From: Bacteroidales bacterium
GTDB lineage: Bacteria > Bacteroidota > Bacteroidia > Bacteroidales > F082
Assembly: GCA_030683155.1 (NCBI GenBank)
Contig: JAUXMV010000016.1
Span: 93,812 to 157,811 of the forward strand
DNA length: 64,000 nt
Direction: 5' to 3'
Shown here: piece after piece, positions 16,197-26,031 of the stretch
Numbering within the stretch: the first letter of the stretch is position 1
How the letters are laid out: the number at the start of each line of letters is the position of its first letter
Program-made: the position numbers and the translations under genes
Notes under the pieces: generated by a model
The model's input: the letters and a program-made list of their open reading frames with translations, nothing else
What the model was told of the DNA's origin: nothing
Database searches by the model: none

Positions 16197-19100
16197 ATGA
16201 AGAAGCAACTAAATCCTAAAGGCGCGTTACTTTTTCTGGCCTTTATTCTCACCACCCTTACTTCCCAAGGTCAATTATTGCTGGAAGAAAACTTTAGCTA
16301 TAATACTGGAAGTCTTTTAACCAACAATGGGTGGTCTGGTCATAGCGGAACTGGCACCAACGATGTCTATGTAACCACTCCTACAATTTCCTATGCGGGA
16401 TATCTTTCTTCCGGCATTGGCAATCAGGCGATATTGCTATCGAACGGTCAGGATGTAAACAAATCATTTTCTCAACAAACTTCAGGAGTAGTTTACATAT
16501 CGTTTCTGGCCAATATTTCTTCTGCTTCAACAGCAGGCGACTACTTTTTCCATCTCGGAAGAACTGTGATCGGAACAGATTTCAAAGGCCGCATTTTTGT
16601 GAAAAGAAACACTTCCAACAAACTTGCGTTTGGTGTTGCACAAAATACCACAACAGCAAATTATTCGGATTTCATTTACGACCTAAACACAACTTATTTA
16701 ATTGTCCTGAGATACAATATAGTTGATGGAAGCAGCAATGATTTTTCAGAAATTATCATCAATCCATCCTTAAGTGGTTCATTGCCAGTTTCAGGATGGA
16801 TTGCAAATACAGATGCTGCTGGAACTGACCTAACAAATGTTGGTTCTGTTGCACTCAGACAAGGCACTTCAACCACTGGCCCTTCACTTATAATTGATGG
16901 AATAAGAGTATCAAAAACCTGGGAAGGAATCACCGGCTCAATTGATGCACCTGAAATTTCAGCAAGCCCTGAAAGTCTTTCAGGATTCAGTTATATTGTG
17001 GGTAAAGGACCATCATCAGCGCAAGGTTTTGTTATCAACGGAAGTAATCTAGTCGGCAACATAACGATAACTCCACCAGCAAACTATGAAATCTCGACAG
17101 AAAGCGGTAGTTCGTTTGTGCCGACAAATCAGATTGTTGTAGCCCCCACTTCCGGAAGCGTAATAAATAAAACAATCTATAGTCGTCTGAAAGCCGGCCT
17201 TGCAGTTGGAGACTATAGCTCACAACTTATTTCAATCAGCACTTCTGGCGCAACTTCAATTTCGGTGAGTTGCAGCGGAACAGTTTTACCAACACCAGAA
17301 CCGGTAAATCACGTAATAAGTTTTTCTGCCAATGCTGTTTCAACAAATCAGATTGATTTGAGTTGGCTTGACGGGACTTCACCGGCAGAGGGCTATTTAA
17401 TTAAAGGAAGCGAAACGAGTTTTGAAGCGATAACCAATCCAACAGATGGTATTGCTGAGCCCAACGGATTCTTAGTCAATAACGTCGCTGCTGGCACTCA
17501 AGGTTTTTCATTCACAGGACTAAACTCTAACTCAAACTACTTTTTCAAGATATTCCCTTACAATGGAAATGGCATAAACATCAATTACAAAACAAATCAG
17601 ACTGTCCCGCAATCATCTGCAACAACTCTTGGAAGTCCTTCAGTAAATGAAATCATCGTTCCAAGATATATTCAAGGAAAAAAGGAACCAAATAACGAAA
17701 GAGTTCCATTTGCATGCAGGTTAGAATTGATAAATCTTTCACCAAATACAACCTACAGATACATCAATCAGGTTGTGCTTGCGTCGGATGGCCCAACTTT
17801 CCCTGGAGCAGCCAACAGCATCTATGTCAATGCAGATAATACGTTTACCAGAACCAACAATGCAGCTTTATCAATACCAGGCAATTACGGTGAATTCACA
17901 ACAAATGCTTCGGGCAGCTATACGGGCAGGTTTATAACTGAGCCAACCGGTAATGACAGATTCATGGCAGGCAATGAGTTGTTTATCCGCATCAGACTCA
18001 ATGATGGAAATAATGGCACATCTGCTGTAACTTTTGTTACAACCACTAGCCCGATTACTGTTCTTGGTTTTGGAACAACTTCCAGCGCAAATCAGGGAAC
18101 TGCTGTTAGAGGAGAATCTGACGCCAGTTCAAAAAACTTCGTTTTCCTTTATGACAATGAAAGTGGCAGCGGCCGTCCTATATATGGCACAAGCATCGAA
18201 TCAACAGGAGCAGATTTCGCAGCCAACAGCTGGGCTCCTTTTTTCCGCCAGAAAGTAGTTGGCAAGAATGGTGCCTGGGGTGGAATTCTACCCAACAGCA
18301 ATGCCAATGGTGTAAAACTTATACAAGAAAGATCACTGCTTGACGGAAGTGTTGTTTCAAATAAGACCTCTGCAAATGGCATATGGGGAGCAACAAATAC
18401 TGTTTCGCCAGGCGGAGGTTTATCAAATGTTTTAGTGATTGCAACCGGCCCTGTGCCTCTCACAGCAGTCGACGACAATGCTACTACCCTTATCAATGAA
18501 CAAGTTTCGATTGAAGTACTTAACAATGATATAACAGGATCTACACCTATCATTTTATCAAGTATAGCTTTTGTTCCGGGAACAGGCCCAGATGCTTCAA
18601 CACAGGGCACATTCAGCTTAAATCCTTCAACAGGCATCGTTACATTCACGCCAAAAACCGGATTTCTTGGAACAGTTTCAATAGACTATCACGTTTGTGA
18701 TATGAATGATTTCTGCGATGTTGCCACAATTACAGTAAATGTTATCGTTGGACTGACAAATTATTACCCTGCAATGGGGCCCGGCACTCTTGCTTTTGAA
18801 GATTTATGGCCCGGCAAAGGCGATTATGATTTCAACGATCTTGTGATTGATTATCAATTTGAACTTATTTCCAATCCATCGAATTTCATTGAACAGATTA
18901 AAGGCGTTTTTGTGATCAGGGCTTTTGGTGCTTCGCTTGAAAATGGCTTTGGGTTCCAGTTTTCAGGAAATTTTGATCCATATGACCTCACTGTCTCCGG
19001 TTTTAATTTATCAGAAGATTATATAGTACTTGAACCCAATGGCATAGAGGCGGATCAAACGAAGCCTACTATCATTGTATTCGACAATGCTTTTGCGTTA

Positions 19101-19568
19101 ATGAATCATCCGGGTATTGGCACTGGTGTAAATACCGAACCAAATGCTCCATTTATAACTCCTGTTACTTTGAATATCACTATAAATTTCAAACCTGACA
19201 CCTATAGTTATAACGACATTGATATCAGTAGTTTCAATCCATTTTTGATTGTTAACAAAAACAGAGATGTCGAAATTCATCTTCCGAATTACCCACCTAC
19301 AGATCTTGCTGATTTATCGCTTTTTGGCACATGGGACGATGACAGTGACCCATCCTCAAACAGATGGTATGTGAATGATAAAAATCTTCCATGGGCGATA
19401 AACATTTATGAATCATTTGCTTATCCGATCGAAAGACAAGATATTTTGCAAGTACACCTGAAGTTTGCCGAATGGGCCATGAGTGGCGGAACCTTGTATC
19501 CCGACTGGTACAAAAACCTGGCAGGATATAGAAACAACAGCCTGATTTATCAGGTGCCGGCAAAATAA
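16197..19568 (+). CDS. LruC-domain secreted protein 5 (ConA-like, FN3 and cadherin-like modules)
   Basis: The frame is open from a TTG at 16170, but ATG 16197 gives a clean signal peptide (MKKQLNPKGALLFLAFILTT, ending SQGQ) and clears the -7 element, so 1123 aa is preferred. Residues about 25-245 look like a ConA/laminin-G-like domain (LLEENFSYNTGSLLTNNGW start, SLIIDGIRVSKTW end). Then come an Ig-like domain (about 250-365), an FN3-like domain (about 375-480), a beta domain with Asn-rich strands (about 485-745), a cadherin-like module (about 750-850; DDNATTLINEQVSIEVLNND) and LruC/DUF4842 (about 855-1123; GDYDFND). The tail has NLAGYRNNSLIYQVP, with A for T compared with the other four. The head is unlike any other array member apart from the cadherin-like module shared with protein 4. 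Confidence 0.83.
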   Translation: MKKQLNPKGALLFLAFILTTLTSQGQLLLEENFSYNTGSLLTNNGWSGHSGTGTNDVYVTTPTISYAGYLSSGIGNQAILLSNGQDVNKSFSQQTSGVVYISFLANISSASTAGDYFFHLGRTVIGTDFKGRIFVKRNTSNKLAFGVAQNTTTANYSDFIYDLNTTYLIVLRYNIVDGSSNDFSEIIINPSLSGSLPVSGWIANTDAAGTDLTNVGSVALRQGTSTTGPSLIIDGIRVSKTWEGITGSIDAPEISASPESLSGFSYIVGKGPSSAQGFVINGSNLVGNITITPPANYEISTESGSSFVPTNQIVVAPTSGSVINKTIYSRLKAGLAVGDYSSQLISISTSGATSISVSCSGTVLPTPEPVNHVISFSANAVSTNQIDLSWLDGTSPAEGYLIKGSETSFEAITNPTDGIAEPNGFLVNNVAAGTQGFSFTGLNSNSNYFFKIFPYNGNGININYKTNQTVPQSSATTLGSPSVNEIIVPRYIQGKKEPNNERVPFACRLELINLSPNTTYRYINQVVLASDGPTFPGAANSIYVNADNTFTRTNNAALSIPGNYGEFTTNASGSYTGRFITEPTGNDRFMAGNELFIRIRLNDGNNGTSAVTFVTTTSPITVLGFGTTSSANQGTAVRGESDASSKNFVFLYDNESGSGRPIYGTSIESTGADFAANSWAPFFRQKVVGKNGAWGGILPNSNANGVKLIQERSLLDGSVVSNKTSANGIWGATNTVSPGGGLSNVLVIATGPVPLTAVDDNATTLINEQVSIEVLNNDITGSTPIILSSIAFVPGTGPDASTQGTFSLNPSTGIVTFTPKTGFLGTVSIDYHVCDMNDFCDVATITVNVIVGLTNYYPAMGPGTLAFEDLWPGKGDYDFNDLVIDYQFELISNPSNFIEQIKGVFVIRAFGASLENGFGFQFSGNFDPYDLTVSGFNLSEDYIVLEPNGIEADQTKPTIIVFDNAFALMNHPGIGTGVNTEPNAPFITPVTLNITINFKPDTYSYNDIDISSFNPFLIVNKNRDVEIHLPNYPPTDLADLSLFGTWDDDSDPSSNRWYVNDKNLPWAINIYESFAYPIERQDILQVHLKFAEWAMSGGTLYPDWYKNLAGYRNNSLIYQVPAK

Positions 19569-19590
19569 AAATTTCATATTTTATATTAAA

Positions 19591-19626
19591 AGCCTCAAAG
19601 AGAACAACGTCTTTGAGGTTTTTTTA
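19591..19626 (+). terminator. Intrinsic terminator of LruC unit 5
   Basis: CCTCAAAGA (19593-19601) pairs with TCTTTGAGG around a longer loop, then a T run. This is a diverged version of the array terminator. Confidence 0.85.
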
Positions 19627-19741
19627 TTGAAGCAGGAATGTAATTCCAAAAACAAAAGGACTTTCGTATTGAACTAAAAATCTGGCTTTTGGCAATAATT
19701 AAGAATAATCGACTAAGAAATGTATTCACGAAAATAATATC

Positions 19742-19749
19742 TATTTTTG
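19742..19749 (+). promoter_or_regulatory. TAnnTTTG -7 element directly before the DUF3788 gene
   Basis: TATTTTTG ends only 7 bases before ATG 19757. Transcription from it would start at or very near the start codon, giving an almost leaderless message. No -33 element was seen. Confidence 0.35.
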
Positions 19750-19756
19750 TTTGATT

Positions 19757-20185
19757 ATGGAAATGGAAAAATTACTCTTAAAAGATCCACTCGTATATCC
19801 GGGTGAAGATATTTTGGCTCAATCACTCGGGGAAATTTATCCCGTCTATGCGGTGCTGGTAAGTACAATCACATCAACTGACTTTAATTTGGCTGTTGAT
19901 TGGAATTACTATAAAGATGGAAAAGCATGGCTGTGCAAGGTTTCTTTCAAAAAGAAAACCATTTTCTGGCTTTCTGTCTGGGAAAAGCATTTCAATGTCA
20001 GTTTCTATTTTACTGAAAAAACCAAAAGTGCAATCGAAACGATGGCTGTCAGCGAAAAAATAAAAAAGGATTTTAATCAAAGCAAAGCCATCGGCAAGCT
20101 TATTCCACTTACTCTAAATATTGAAAAGGAAGAACAGCTTCCGGATTTACTAAAAATTGTTACCTACAAAAAACAGCTGAAATAG
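19757..20185 (+). CDS. DUF3788-family protein
   Basis: A protein of 142 aa with no signal peptide or membrane segment, so probably cytoplasmic. The pattern DWNYYKDGKAWLCKVSFKKKTIFWLSVWEKHFNVSFYF followed by a short acidic/basic C-terminal half resembles the DUF3788 family, small Bacteroidota/Firmicutes proteins of unknown function. The in-frame TTG at 19751 is a possible earlier start, but ATG 19757 is preferred. It is a single gene between the last LruC terminator and a non-coding stretch. No function can be deduced from its neighbours. Confidence 0.6.
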   Translation: MEMEKLLLKDPLVYPGEDILAQSLGEIYPVYAVLVSTITSTDFNLAVDWNYYKDGKAWLCKVSFKKKTIFWLSVWEKHFNVSFYFTEKTKSAIETMAVSEKIKKDFNQSKAIGKLIPLTLNIEKEEQLPDLLKIVTYKKQLK

Positions 20186-20725
20186 ATAGTTCTGAGAAGT
20201 TAACATCGGAAATCCTGAGATTTTTTCAACATGCAGTATGAAAGCGATTAACTATCGTGTGTTGATTTATGGAGAATGAAAATATAACACAAAAAATTTG
20301 TTTGAAATAACTAATACCGAAAAGCAGATTGAAGATTACACAGAACTCACACAACCAATTGATTATGAATGCGCTATTGGCATATTTTCGTAAATGAAGC
20401 ATTAATAAGAAGAGTGTCATTGAGGCAAGATTCCTACGAGCTGAATCCAAACTCATCAATTTGAAGAAAGCGCTTCTGATTTTGGAACAGAATTTTTTTC
20501 ACCGCTTCCAAACAAATTTTAGCCTCTCATCTAAATACTTTTTAAGAAGTTACGATGCTATTAATTACTGTTAAAAGCATTACCTGATGCAAGTTAGGTA
20601 ATGAAAAAGCAGTGAGACACCCAAAGTTAATGCATCAGATAAATTTTATAGCACAAATGCTATATTTCTCTCCAAATCGGTATATCTTTGCTTAATTGAT
20701 TTATTAAAGTAATAATTCCACTTTT
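20186..20725. other. 540-base region without an intact gene
   Basis: I see no intact gene. Short protein-like runs interrupted by stops occur around 20240-20480 (for example EITNTEKQIEDYTELTQPIDYE), which may be a decayed gene. A TATCTTTG -7-like element at 20683-20690 probably serves the gene that follows. Confidence 0.5.
20683..20690 (+). promoter_or_regulatory. TAnnTTTG -7 element before the TonB-receptor partner gene
   Basis: TATCTTTG lies 35 bases before the TTG start at 20726. The -33 element is not recognisable. Confidence 0.35.
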
Positions 20726-21097
20726 TTGAGGATTTTTATAATCATAGCAATGTTGTCCATCCTTCTTCAGTCGACTGGAAGGATGGTAATCCTGATAAAT
20801 TTCAAGATCAATCAGGCTTATATTGCTAGTGTGCTATGCGAGAACAAAGAAAAGCCTGAATTGAAATGTGACGGAAAATGTCAACTCAATAAAAAAATGG
20901 CAGAGCAAGAGGAAACAGAAAAACAGTTGCCTCCACAAATCAAGCTAAAAGAGCTCAATCTTTTTATCAATAAATCAAAACAGGTTCTTTGCAAAAGCGA
21001 ATCCACTATCATTCACACCTTTCAAATAATTACCCAGCCGCACCTTTGCAATGGTTTTAGCAAAGCTATATTTCAACCACCGGATAGCTCATTGTAA
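20726..21097 (+). CDS. Small secreted or membrane-anchored Cys-containing protein linked to the TonB receptor
   Basis: A 123-aa frame starts at TTG 20726; the only nearby ATG (20750) would cut into the hydrophobic leader. The N-terminus (MRIFIIIAMLSILLQSTGRM) is a signal or anchor. It is followed by NQAYIASVLCENKEKPELKCDGKCQLNKKM, which I recognise as a pattern of short Bacteroidota proteins found beside metal-type TonB receptors, with a conserved LCxNxxKPxxxCxGKC core. The three spaced cysteines could bind metal. The C-terminal half is weakly conserved. Together with the copper-type receptor downstream, a metal-handling role is inferred. Confidence 0.55.
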   Translation: MRIFIIIAMLSILLQSTGRMVILINFKINQAYIASVLCENKEKPELKCDGKCQLNKKMAEQEETEKQLPPQIKLKELNLFINKSKQVLCKSESTIIHTFQIITQPHLCNGFSKAIFQPPDSSL

Positions 21098-21433
21098 AAC
21101 TACCTCCACCCCTACTACTTAAGACTTTCTGAATAACCAGGCTTTAGCAGTTTGACTAACCTTTGCTTTCAATGGATCAAACCATGTGGTTTTGAAAGTA
21201 AATGCCAAACTTTTATTACAGGTTCTGACAGTAAATTGTAACATAGAACTGATAAAACCGGCAGGTTATGTTGCAGGTATTTCAGTGAGATTATCAGTTG
21301 AGATTAGTCACAATTATCGTCTATTCAAAAGGGGGAAAAAGAAACCCTGTTAGAGTCATTTTGGGAGCAGACTGCACCACATTTAGCTTTAAAGGGAACG
21401 TTGACAATTACTTACGATCAAATAAAACTAACA
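21098..21433. other. 336-base gap before the TonB receptor
   Basis: No start/stop pair here gives a recognisable protein. A short frame just upstream of the receptor translates as protein-like text (ILGADCTTFSFKGNVDNYLRSNKT) but has no start and ends within the receptor's first codons. It could be the remnant of a gene. Confidence 0.4.
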
Positions 21434-23698
21434 ATGCATTTTAACAAATCAATAATAATATCAGCTGTTTTATTGCTGTTTGCTTCATTCTTGTTTGCAC
21501 AAAATGAAACACAACAGCTAAAGCTTGTTTTAAGAAACAATGACATTGCGCTTAGCTTTGCCCACTATAATTATGGGAAACAAAAAGGCGTTGCTGATGA
21601 AAACGGCATAATTTTCATACAATTTTCAGAAGGAACAAAACTGGAAATATCGCATTTAAGTTCAGGATATCAATCTTTCGAGAGTGATCAGGTAAAGCAA
21701 GGCCTTGGATTGAAAAAACTTGTTGTAAAAGGCGATGGAAGTTTTAATCTTCAACCTGTTACAGTAATCGCCCTTCGTCATGCTATCACTGAAAAACAGA
21801 CAATGCAGGTAGGCACGAAGGAGTTGCTCGCGCATGATGCCGGCACTTTTTTGCAAATGAACCCTGCAGTTTCCGGAATCAGAAAAAGCGGATCTTCATC
21901 TGTTGATCCAGTAATGAGAGGTTTTAAATATGAGCAGCTGACCATTGTGACCGATGGAGCTTGCGGAGCAACAGCGGCATGTCCAAACAGGATGGATCCC
22001 CCATCAAGTCAGGTTTCACTGAATATGATGGAGAGGATTGAAATACTCAAAGGACCACATGCGCTTCGGTATGGAAATTCCTTTGGGGGCACAATACATT
22101 TCATAAGTCCCGAAACAAAATACGCTGACAAACTAACCCCATTGGCCCGTATTTCTGCAGGCTATGAAAGCAATGGCGGGATTATGCGCACTGAAGCTAT
22201 GGCCGGCTTAAGCAGCAAGAAGGTGAACTGGCAGCTGTTTGGCGCACTTTCACAAGGCAGTGATTACAAGGATGGCAACGGAAGTAAAGTTGCCGCTGAT
22301 TTCTATCGCAACAGTATTGGAACCTCCATTACATCCAAAATTTCCGAAAATCAGGAGATGAAAATTACTGCCCAACATAATTTTGCAAAGGATGTTGATT
22401 TCCCTTCACTCCCAATGGATCTGAGATCGGATGACGCATGGCTTTTTAATGCACGACACAGCATCTCTTTCAAAGAAAATACCACCCGCAGCATAATCAC
22501 AACAGCCTATGCAACTTTCGTGGATCATTTTATGGACAACGGCTTGAAAGAACTTGTCCCACGAACAGTAAACGCGGAAACACCAGCTAAAACAAGTAAC
22601 ATTGGAGGTCGCTCTGAAATCTTCATCGTCAAAGGTGCTGCAAAAATTTTTGCCGGTGTTGACGGACGCTTCGAAGAGGCTGAGGGGTCGCGTAAAAGAA
22701 CATTTCTCCTCGGACCAATGGCAGGAAAAACATTTATCGACAACGCCTGGCAACATGGACAGATTACAAAAGCAAGCGTTTTCGGAGAGTACCAGCATGT
22801 AATTAGTGACTGGGCTTTCATTGTTGCCGCTCGTATGGAGTTAAATCAAGCCACTGTTAAAGATCCAACGCAGGAATTTCTCTCAGTATATGGCGAAACT
22901 AGCCCAAGCCAAATCAATCCTTCGCTCAGTGCTGGTGTTTCCCACTACTGGAACAGTCGTTTTTCGACTTCATTCTGGATTGGTCACACGCAGAGAAGCG
23001 GAAGTCTGACTGAAAGATATATCAATTATTTTCCAGTAGGACTGGATGCGTTTGAGATGCTGGGAAATCCTGAAATCAAGCCTGAGAGCAACAATCAGAT
23101 TGATCTAAACCTGCAATACAGGCATGAAAAAACAAGCTTAAGACTTAGCTTTTTCGGCGCTTTACTTCAGGATTTTATTTCAGCACGAAAAGACAGCAGT
23201 CTAAAGCCAAGGATAACCTCTTCTCCTGGTGTAAGGCAATTTGTTAATCTGGGAAATGCAATGATGACAGGCTTCGAACTGAGCTTTGGACAAGCGCTTG
23301 CTGCAAATTTGCTTGCTGAATTGAATATGGCTTTTGTTTATGGCAAAGACCTGGATGCCAATGCACCATTACCTGAAATACCGCCACTTGACCTCAGATT
23401 TTCCATTTCAGGATGCTATTTTGATGGCAGGTTTAATCCGGTGTTAAGTCTGCGCTATGTCTCGGATCAAAACCGTATTTCAGAGGAGTTTGCTGAAAAG
23501 AAAACCCCTTCATTCATTTTAATGGATCTTGCAGCTGACTATCGATTCAACAAATCATTAAAGATTCGGGCCGGTGTTCAAAATCTCTTTGACGAAGCCT
23601 ATTATGAGCATCTTAGCAGAGCTGTCAATGGAGTTACTGATCAACCTTTATACGCTCCGGGAAGAAATATTTACCTCTCTTTGAATTATAGATTGTAA
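21434..23698 (+). CDS. TonB-dependent receptor, putative copper (OprC/NosA-like) type
   Basis: The frame opens at TTG 21401 but ATG 21434 gives a proper signal peptide (MHFNKSIIISAVLLLFASFLFAQ), so 754 aa is preferred. Residues about 24-100 are a CarboxypepD_reg-like domain. The plug domain spans about 105-235 (PVTVIALRHAITE, then VDPVMRGFKYEQLTIVTDG and MERIEILKGPHALRYGN). The beta-barrel ends in an aromatic NIYLSLNYRL strand. ACPNRMDPPSSQV places Cys183 and Met187 in a CxxxM arrangement, the copper ligand pair described in OprC, and RMDPP is a hallmark of the copper receptor family. The full OprC site also needs His and Met from the barrel, which I cannot place by eye. Outer-membrane import of copper or a copper complex is the best guess. 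The hairpin at 23863 ends the unit. Confidence 0.75.
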   Translation: MHFNKSIIISAVLLLFASFLFAQNETQQLKLVLRNNDIALSFAHYNYGKQKGVADENGIIFIQFSEGTKLEISHLSSGYQSFESDQVKQGLGLKKLVVKGDGSFNLQPVTVIALRHAITEKQTMQVGTKELLAHDAGTFLQMNPAVSGIRKSGSSSVDPVMRGFKYEQLTIVTDGACGATAACPNRMDPPSSQVSLNMMERIEILKGPHALRYGNSFGGTIHFISPETKYADKLTPLARISAGYESNGGIMRTEAMAGLSSKKVNWQLFGALSQGSDYKDGNGSKVAADFYRNSIGTSITSKISENQEMKITAQHNFAKDVDFPSLPMDLRSDDAWLFNARHSISFKENTTRSIITTAYATFVDHFMDNGLKELVPRTVNAETPAKTSNIGGRSEIFIVKGAAKIFAGVDGRFEEAEGSRKRTFLLGPMAGKTFIDNAWQHGQITKASVFGEYQHVISDWAFIVAARMELNQATVKDPTQEFLSVYGETSPSQINPSLSAGVSHYWNSRFSTSFWIGHTQRSGSLTERYINYFPVGLDAFEMLGNPEIKPESNNQIDLNLQYRHEKTSLRLSFFGALLQDFISARKDSSLKPRITSSPGVRQFVNLGNAMMTGFELSFGQALAANLLAELNMAFVYGKDLDANAPLPEIPPLDLRFSISGCYFDGRFNPVLSLRYVSDQNRISEEFAEKKTPSFILMDLAADYRFNKSLKIRAGVQNLFDEAYYEHLSRAVNGVTDQPLYAPGRNIYLSLNYRL

Positions 23699-24054
23699 CT
23701 ATTTGGATATTTCACGGCTTTGTTAAAGGTGTCTTTAGGAAAGATAATTTATCTGTTATGTTGTTGTTTTCAATTATTGAAAACGCTTTCAATAACAACC
23801 GGGAAAGCTTTTGAAACCTCTGACATAATAGCGTAAATGCGAGAAATAAATTTATTGAGGTTTACCCGACAATGAGATTTTGACACTCCTTGTCGGGTAC
23901 CTTTTTAAAAATTATGCCACGAGCAACTGTGATATAAAAAAGTGATTATAAAAAACATCTTACTTTTTCATTCAAGTCGATATCTGGGAGACAAAAACAG
24001 CTTTTAATCAACCTACTATAATTCATCCGTTTCTATTAGAGGAAATATACCAAC
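23699..24054. other. Convergent intergenic region between TonB receptor and GH97
   Basis: These 356 bases have no gene. They contain the receptor terminator (23863-23906) and a small hairpin, TTTTCAA/TTGAAAA, at 23767-23783. Confidence 0.7.
23863..23906 (+). terminator. Terminator downstream of the TonB receptor
   Basis: TACCCGACAA (23863-23872) pairs perfectly with TTGTCGGGTA (23890-23899) around a 17-base loop, followed by CCTTTTT. The T run lies on the right only, so it acts for the rightward receptor transcript. Confidence 0.7.
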
Positions 24055-26031
24055 TTATTTCGCTTTTAAAATCGCAGCAAAACCACCACCTGATTTCATA
24101 TCTATCAGAAGTTTATCGTTTTTGGCCAGAGATGTTTTCAATTGTTTATAATCCTGAGCATGTCGATTCGCATTGATTCCATCCTGCATAATTGTGGCAT
24201 CATAACTACCTGAAATGAAATCCAGGTCAATTTCAAAACTACGTGATGTCCAGTCAGTCATGGCACCAATATACCAATCTGTTCCTTTTCGACGCGCTAC
24301 AACAAGGTATTCTCCAATTTTTGCTTCAAGCACTTTTGTTTCATCCCATGTAACAGGTATCTGTGTAATGAAATCGACACTTTCCTGCTCCTTCAGATAG
24401 TTGGAAGGCGACTCGCAAAGCATCTGAAGCGGCGCCTCATAAATAACATACATCGCCAGCTGATGACAGCGTGTTCCCTGACTCATCGGCCTGCTCCAAT
24501 TTACAGCAAAATCGTCTTTACCGGCATTAATCATGGAGCCGGGTGTATAATCCATTGGACCTGCAGCCATTCTTATGAAAGGGATAATCAGGTTGTGCGC
24601 CGGCGTGATCTGATCAGTCCATTTATTGTTTTCAGCCCCTCTGACTCCTTCGAAATTAAGGACATTTGGATATGTTCTTTGTAAACCTGCAGGCTTGAAG
24701 GCTCCATGGAAATCCACTAAAAGTTCAAATTTTGCAGCCTCCTTTGCAATGGCTTCATAAGAACTGACCATTGCCTGATCCGAACGTTGCATAAAATCAA
24801 CTTTGATACCTCTCGCCCCCCAGGATTTATAAGTCGATAAAATCTCTGTCATATTCTCATTCAATGGTTTCCACAAAACCCACAAAATAATTCCGACACC
24901 TTTGTTTTCGGCATAACTGATAAGGTTTTTCACATCCATATCCGGATTAAAGCCGAGGATTTCCGTTGTGCTTTTTGTCCAGCCTTCGTCGAGAATTACA
25001 TATTCAATGCTGTTGGCTGAAGCAAAATCGATATAATACTTATAAGTTTCTGTATTCAGGCCTGAAAGAAAGTCAACACCAAAAATATTGTTGTCGTTGT
25101 ACCAGTCCCAAGCAACTTTTCCAGGTTTGATCCAGGCGATATCCTCCAGCACATTAGGCCTTGCCAGTTGATATGCTAAGTTACTTTCAATGAGAACTTT
25201 GTCATCGTTTCCAACAATAAATACACGCCATGGATATTCAAAAGAGCCATCCACAACAGCAATATATTCAGCTGTTTTGGCAATAATCTCATTTCTGTCG
25301 GTCCCTCTTATTGTGTCGGGCAATGCTTCTAAGACAAAATGCGGGAAAATGGCCTGAAGTTTCTGAGTTTCATTCACTTCGATAAACATATTCGGATAAT
25401 CATGTAAGGCTGTTTCTGTTAAAAGAACTTTTGCCCCTTTAGCAGTTTCAAACAACACCGGCAAACTGCAGAAACTTCCTTTTTCAAGTTCATTAATTCC
25501 TGCATGAAGGTAGTTACGTTCATTGTGTGAATACATCGATTCTTCTTCAGGAAAATATGTTTTCGTACCATCAGGGAATGTCAGTTGAAGTATTTCGCTT
25601 TGAACCGTCTTTGAAATATCCAGGTAATCAATGAAACGATAGGCCAATCCATCATTGTAAAGCCGGAACTGAATTTCAAAACCTTCGCCTGTTTGCAGCT
25701 CAAGTGTATTATAATGATCAATGATCAGTGCATTTTTATAAGGTATTTCCGGCCGGATAATCTCCTTTACTGCATGCGTTTTTTGATTCGTAATCGCATC
25801 GGAACCGGCCACGCGCCCGTCATCCATGGTCATTGAAACGGCTGTGCTACTGATTACTTCCTCCTCTTCCAACAAAAGCTGCCAAACAAAACCATTTTCA
25901 TGCTTAACAAACAGCCTTAATTTCCCGTCAAGGGAGCTGAGTTGAAAATCCTGTGCCTTTGATGTAAAATGAAAAGAAAATAGAAGTAGAAGAAAAACCT
26001 TTCCGACTGATTTAAAGTAGTTTGAATACAT
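24055..26031 (-). CDS. Glycoside hydrolase family 97 (SusB-like alpha-glucosidase type)
   Basis: This 658-aa protein has a signal peptide (1-26, ending SKAQ) and should act in the periplasm. It shows the GH97 layout: an N-terminal beta-sandwich (about 30-290; FQLSSLDGKLRLFV, YNDGLAYRF), a central (beta/alpha)8 barrel (about 300-560; KVAWDWYNDNN, YVILDEGW, GIKVDFMQRSDQ, VLNFEGVRGAENNKW) and a C-terminal beta domain (about 570-658). Family members hydrolyse alpha-glucosides by inversion or alpha-galactosides by retention. The Glu pair in FEGVRGAE looks like the inverting, calcium-dependent alpha-glucosidase group, though I did not align it. It lies 139 bases downstream of a pullulanase on the same strand, so both probably degrade alpha-glucan. 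No SusC/SusD genes are visible. Confidence 0.88.
   Translation of the reverse strand: MYSNYFKSVGKVFLLLLFSFHFTSKAQDFQLSSLDGKLRLFVKHENGFVWQLLLEEEEVISSTAVSMTMDDGRVAGSDAITNQKTHAVKEIIRPEIPYKNALIIDHYNTLELQTGEGFEIQFRLYNDGLAYRFIDYLDISKTVQSEILQLTFPDGTKTYFPEEESMYSHNERNYLHAGINELEKGSFCSLPVLFETAKGAKVLLTETALHDYPNMFIEVNETQKLQAIFPHFVLEALPDTIRGTDRNEIIAKTAEYIAVVDGSFEYPWRVFIVGNDDKVLIESNLAYQLARPNVLEDIAWIKPGKVAWDWYNDNNIFGVDFLSGLNTETYKYYIDFASANSIEYVILDEGWTKSTTEILGFNPDMDVKNLISYAENKGVGIILWVLWKPLNENMTEILSTYKSWGARGIKVDFMQRSDQAMVSSYEAIAKEAAKFELLVDFHGAFKPAGLQRTYPNVLNFEGVRGAENNKWTDQITPAHNLIIPFIRMAAGPMDYTPGSMINAGKDDFAVNWSRPMSQGTRCHQLAMYVIYEAPLQMLCESPSNYLKEQESVDFITQIPVTWDETKVLEAKIGEYLVVARRKGTDWYIGAMTDWTSRSFEIDLDFISGSYDATIMQDGINANRHAQDYKQLKTSLAKNDKLLIDMKSGGGFAAILKAK

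Noticed and set aside
18149..18649. Long reverse-strand frame inside LruC protein 5
   Set aside because: It is a mirror of the coding frame of the sense gene; its composition and lack of a promoter show no independent gene.
3531..19626. The repeated CCTCAAAGGC hairpins as a CRISPR or REP array
   Set aside because: Each copy sits just after a LruC stop codon with a T run, so they are terminators.
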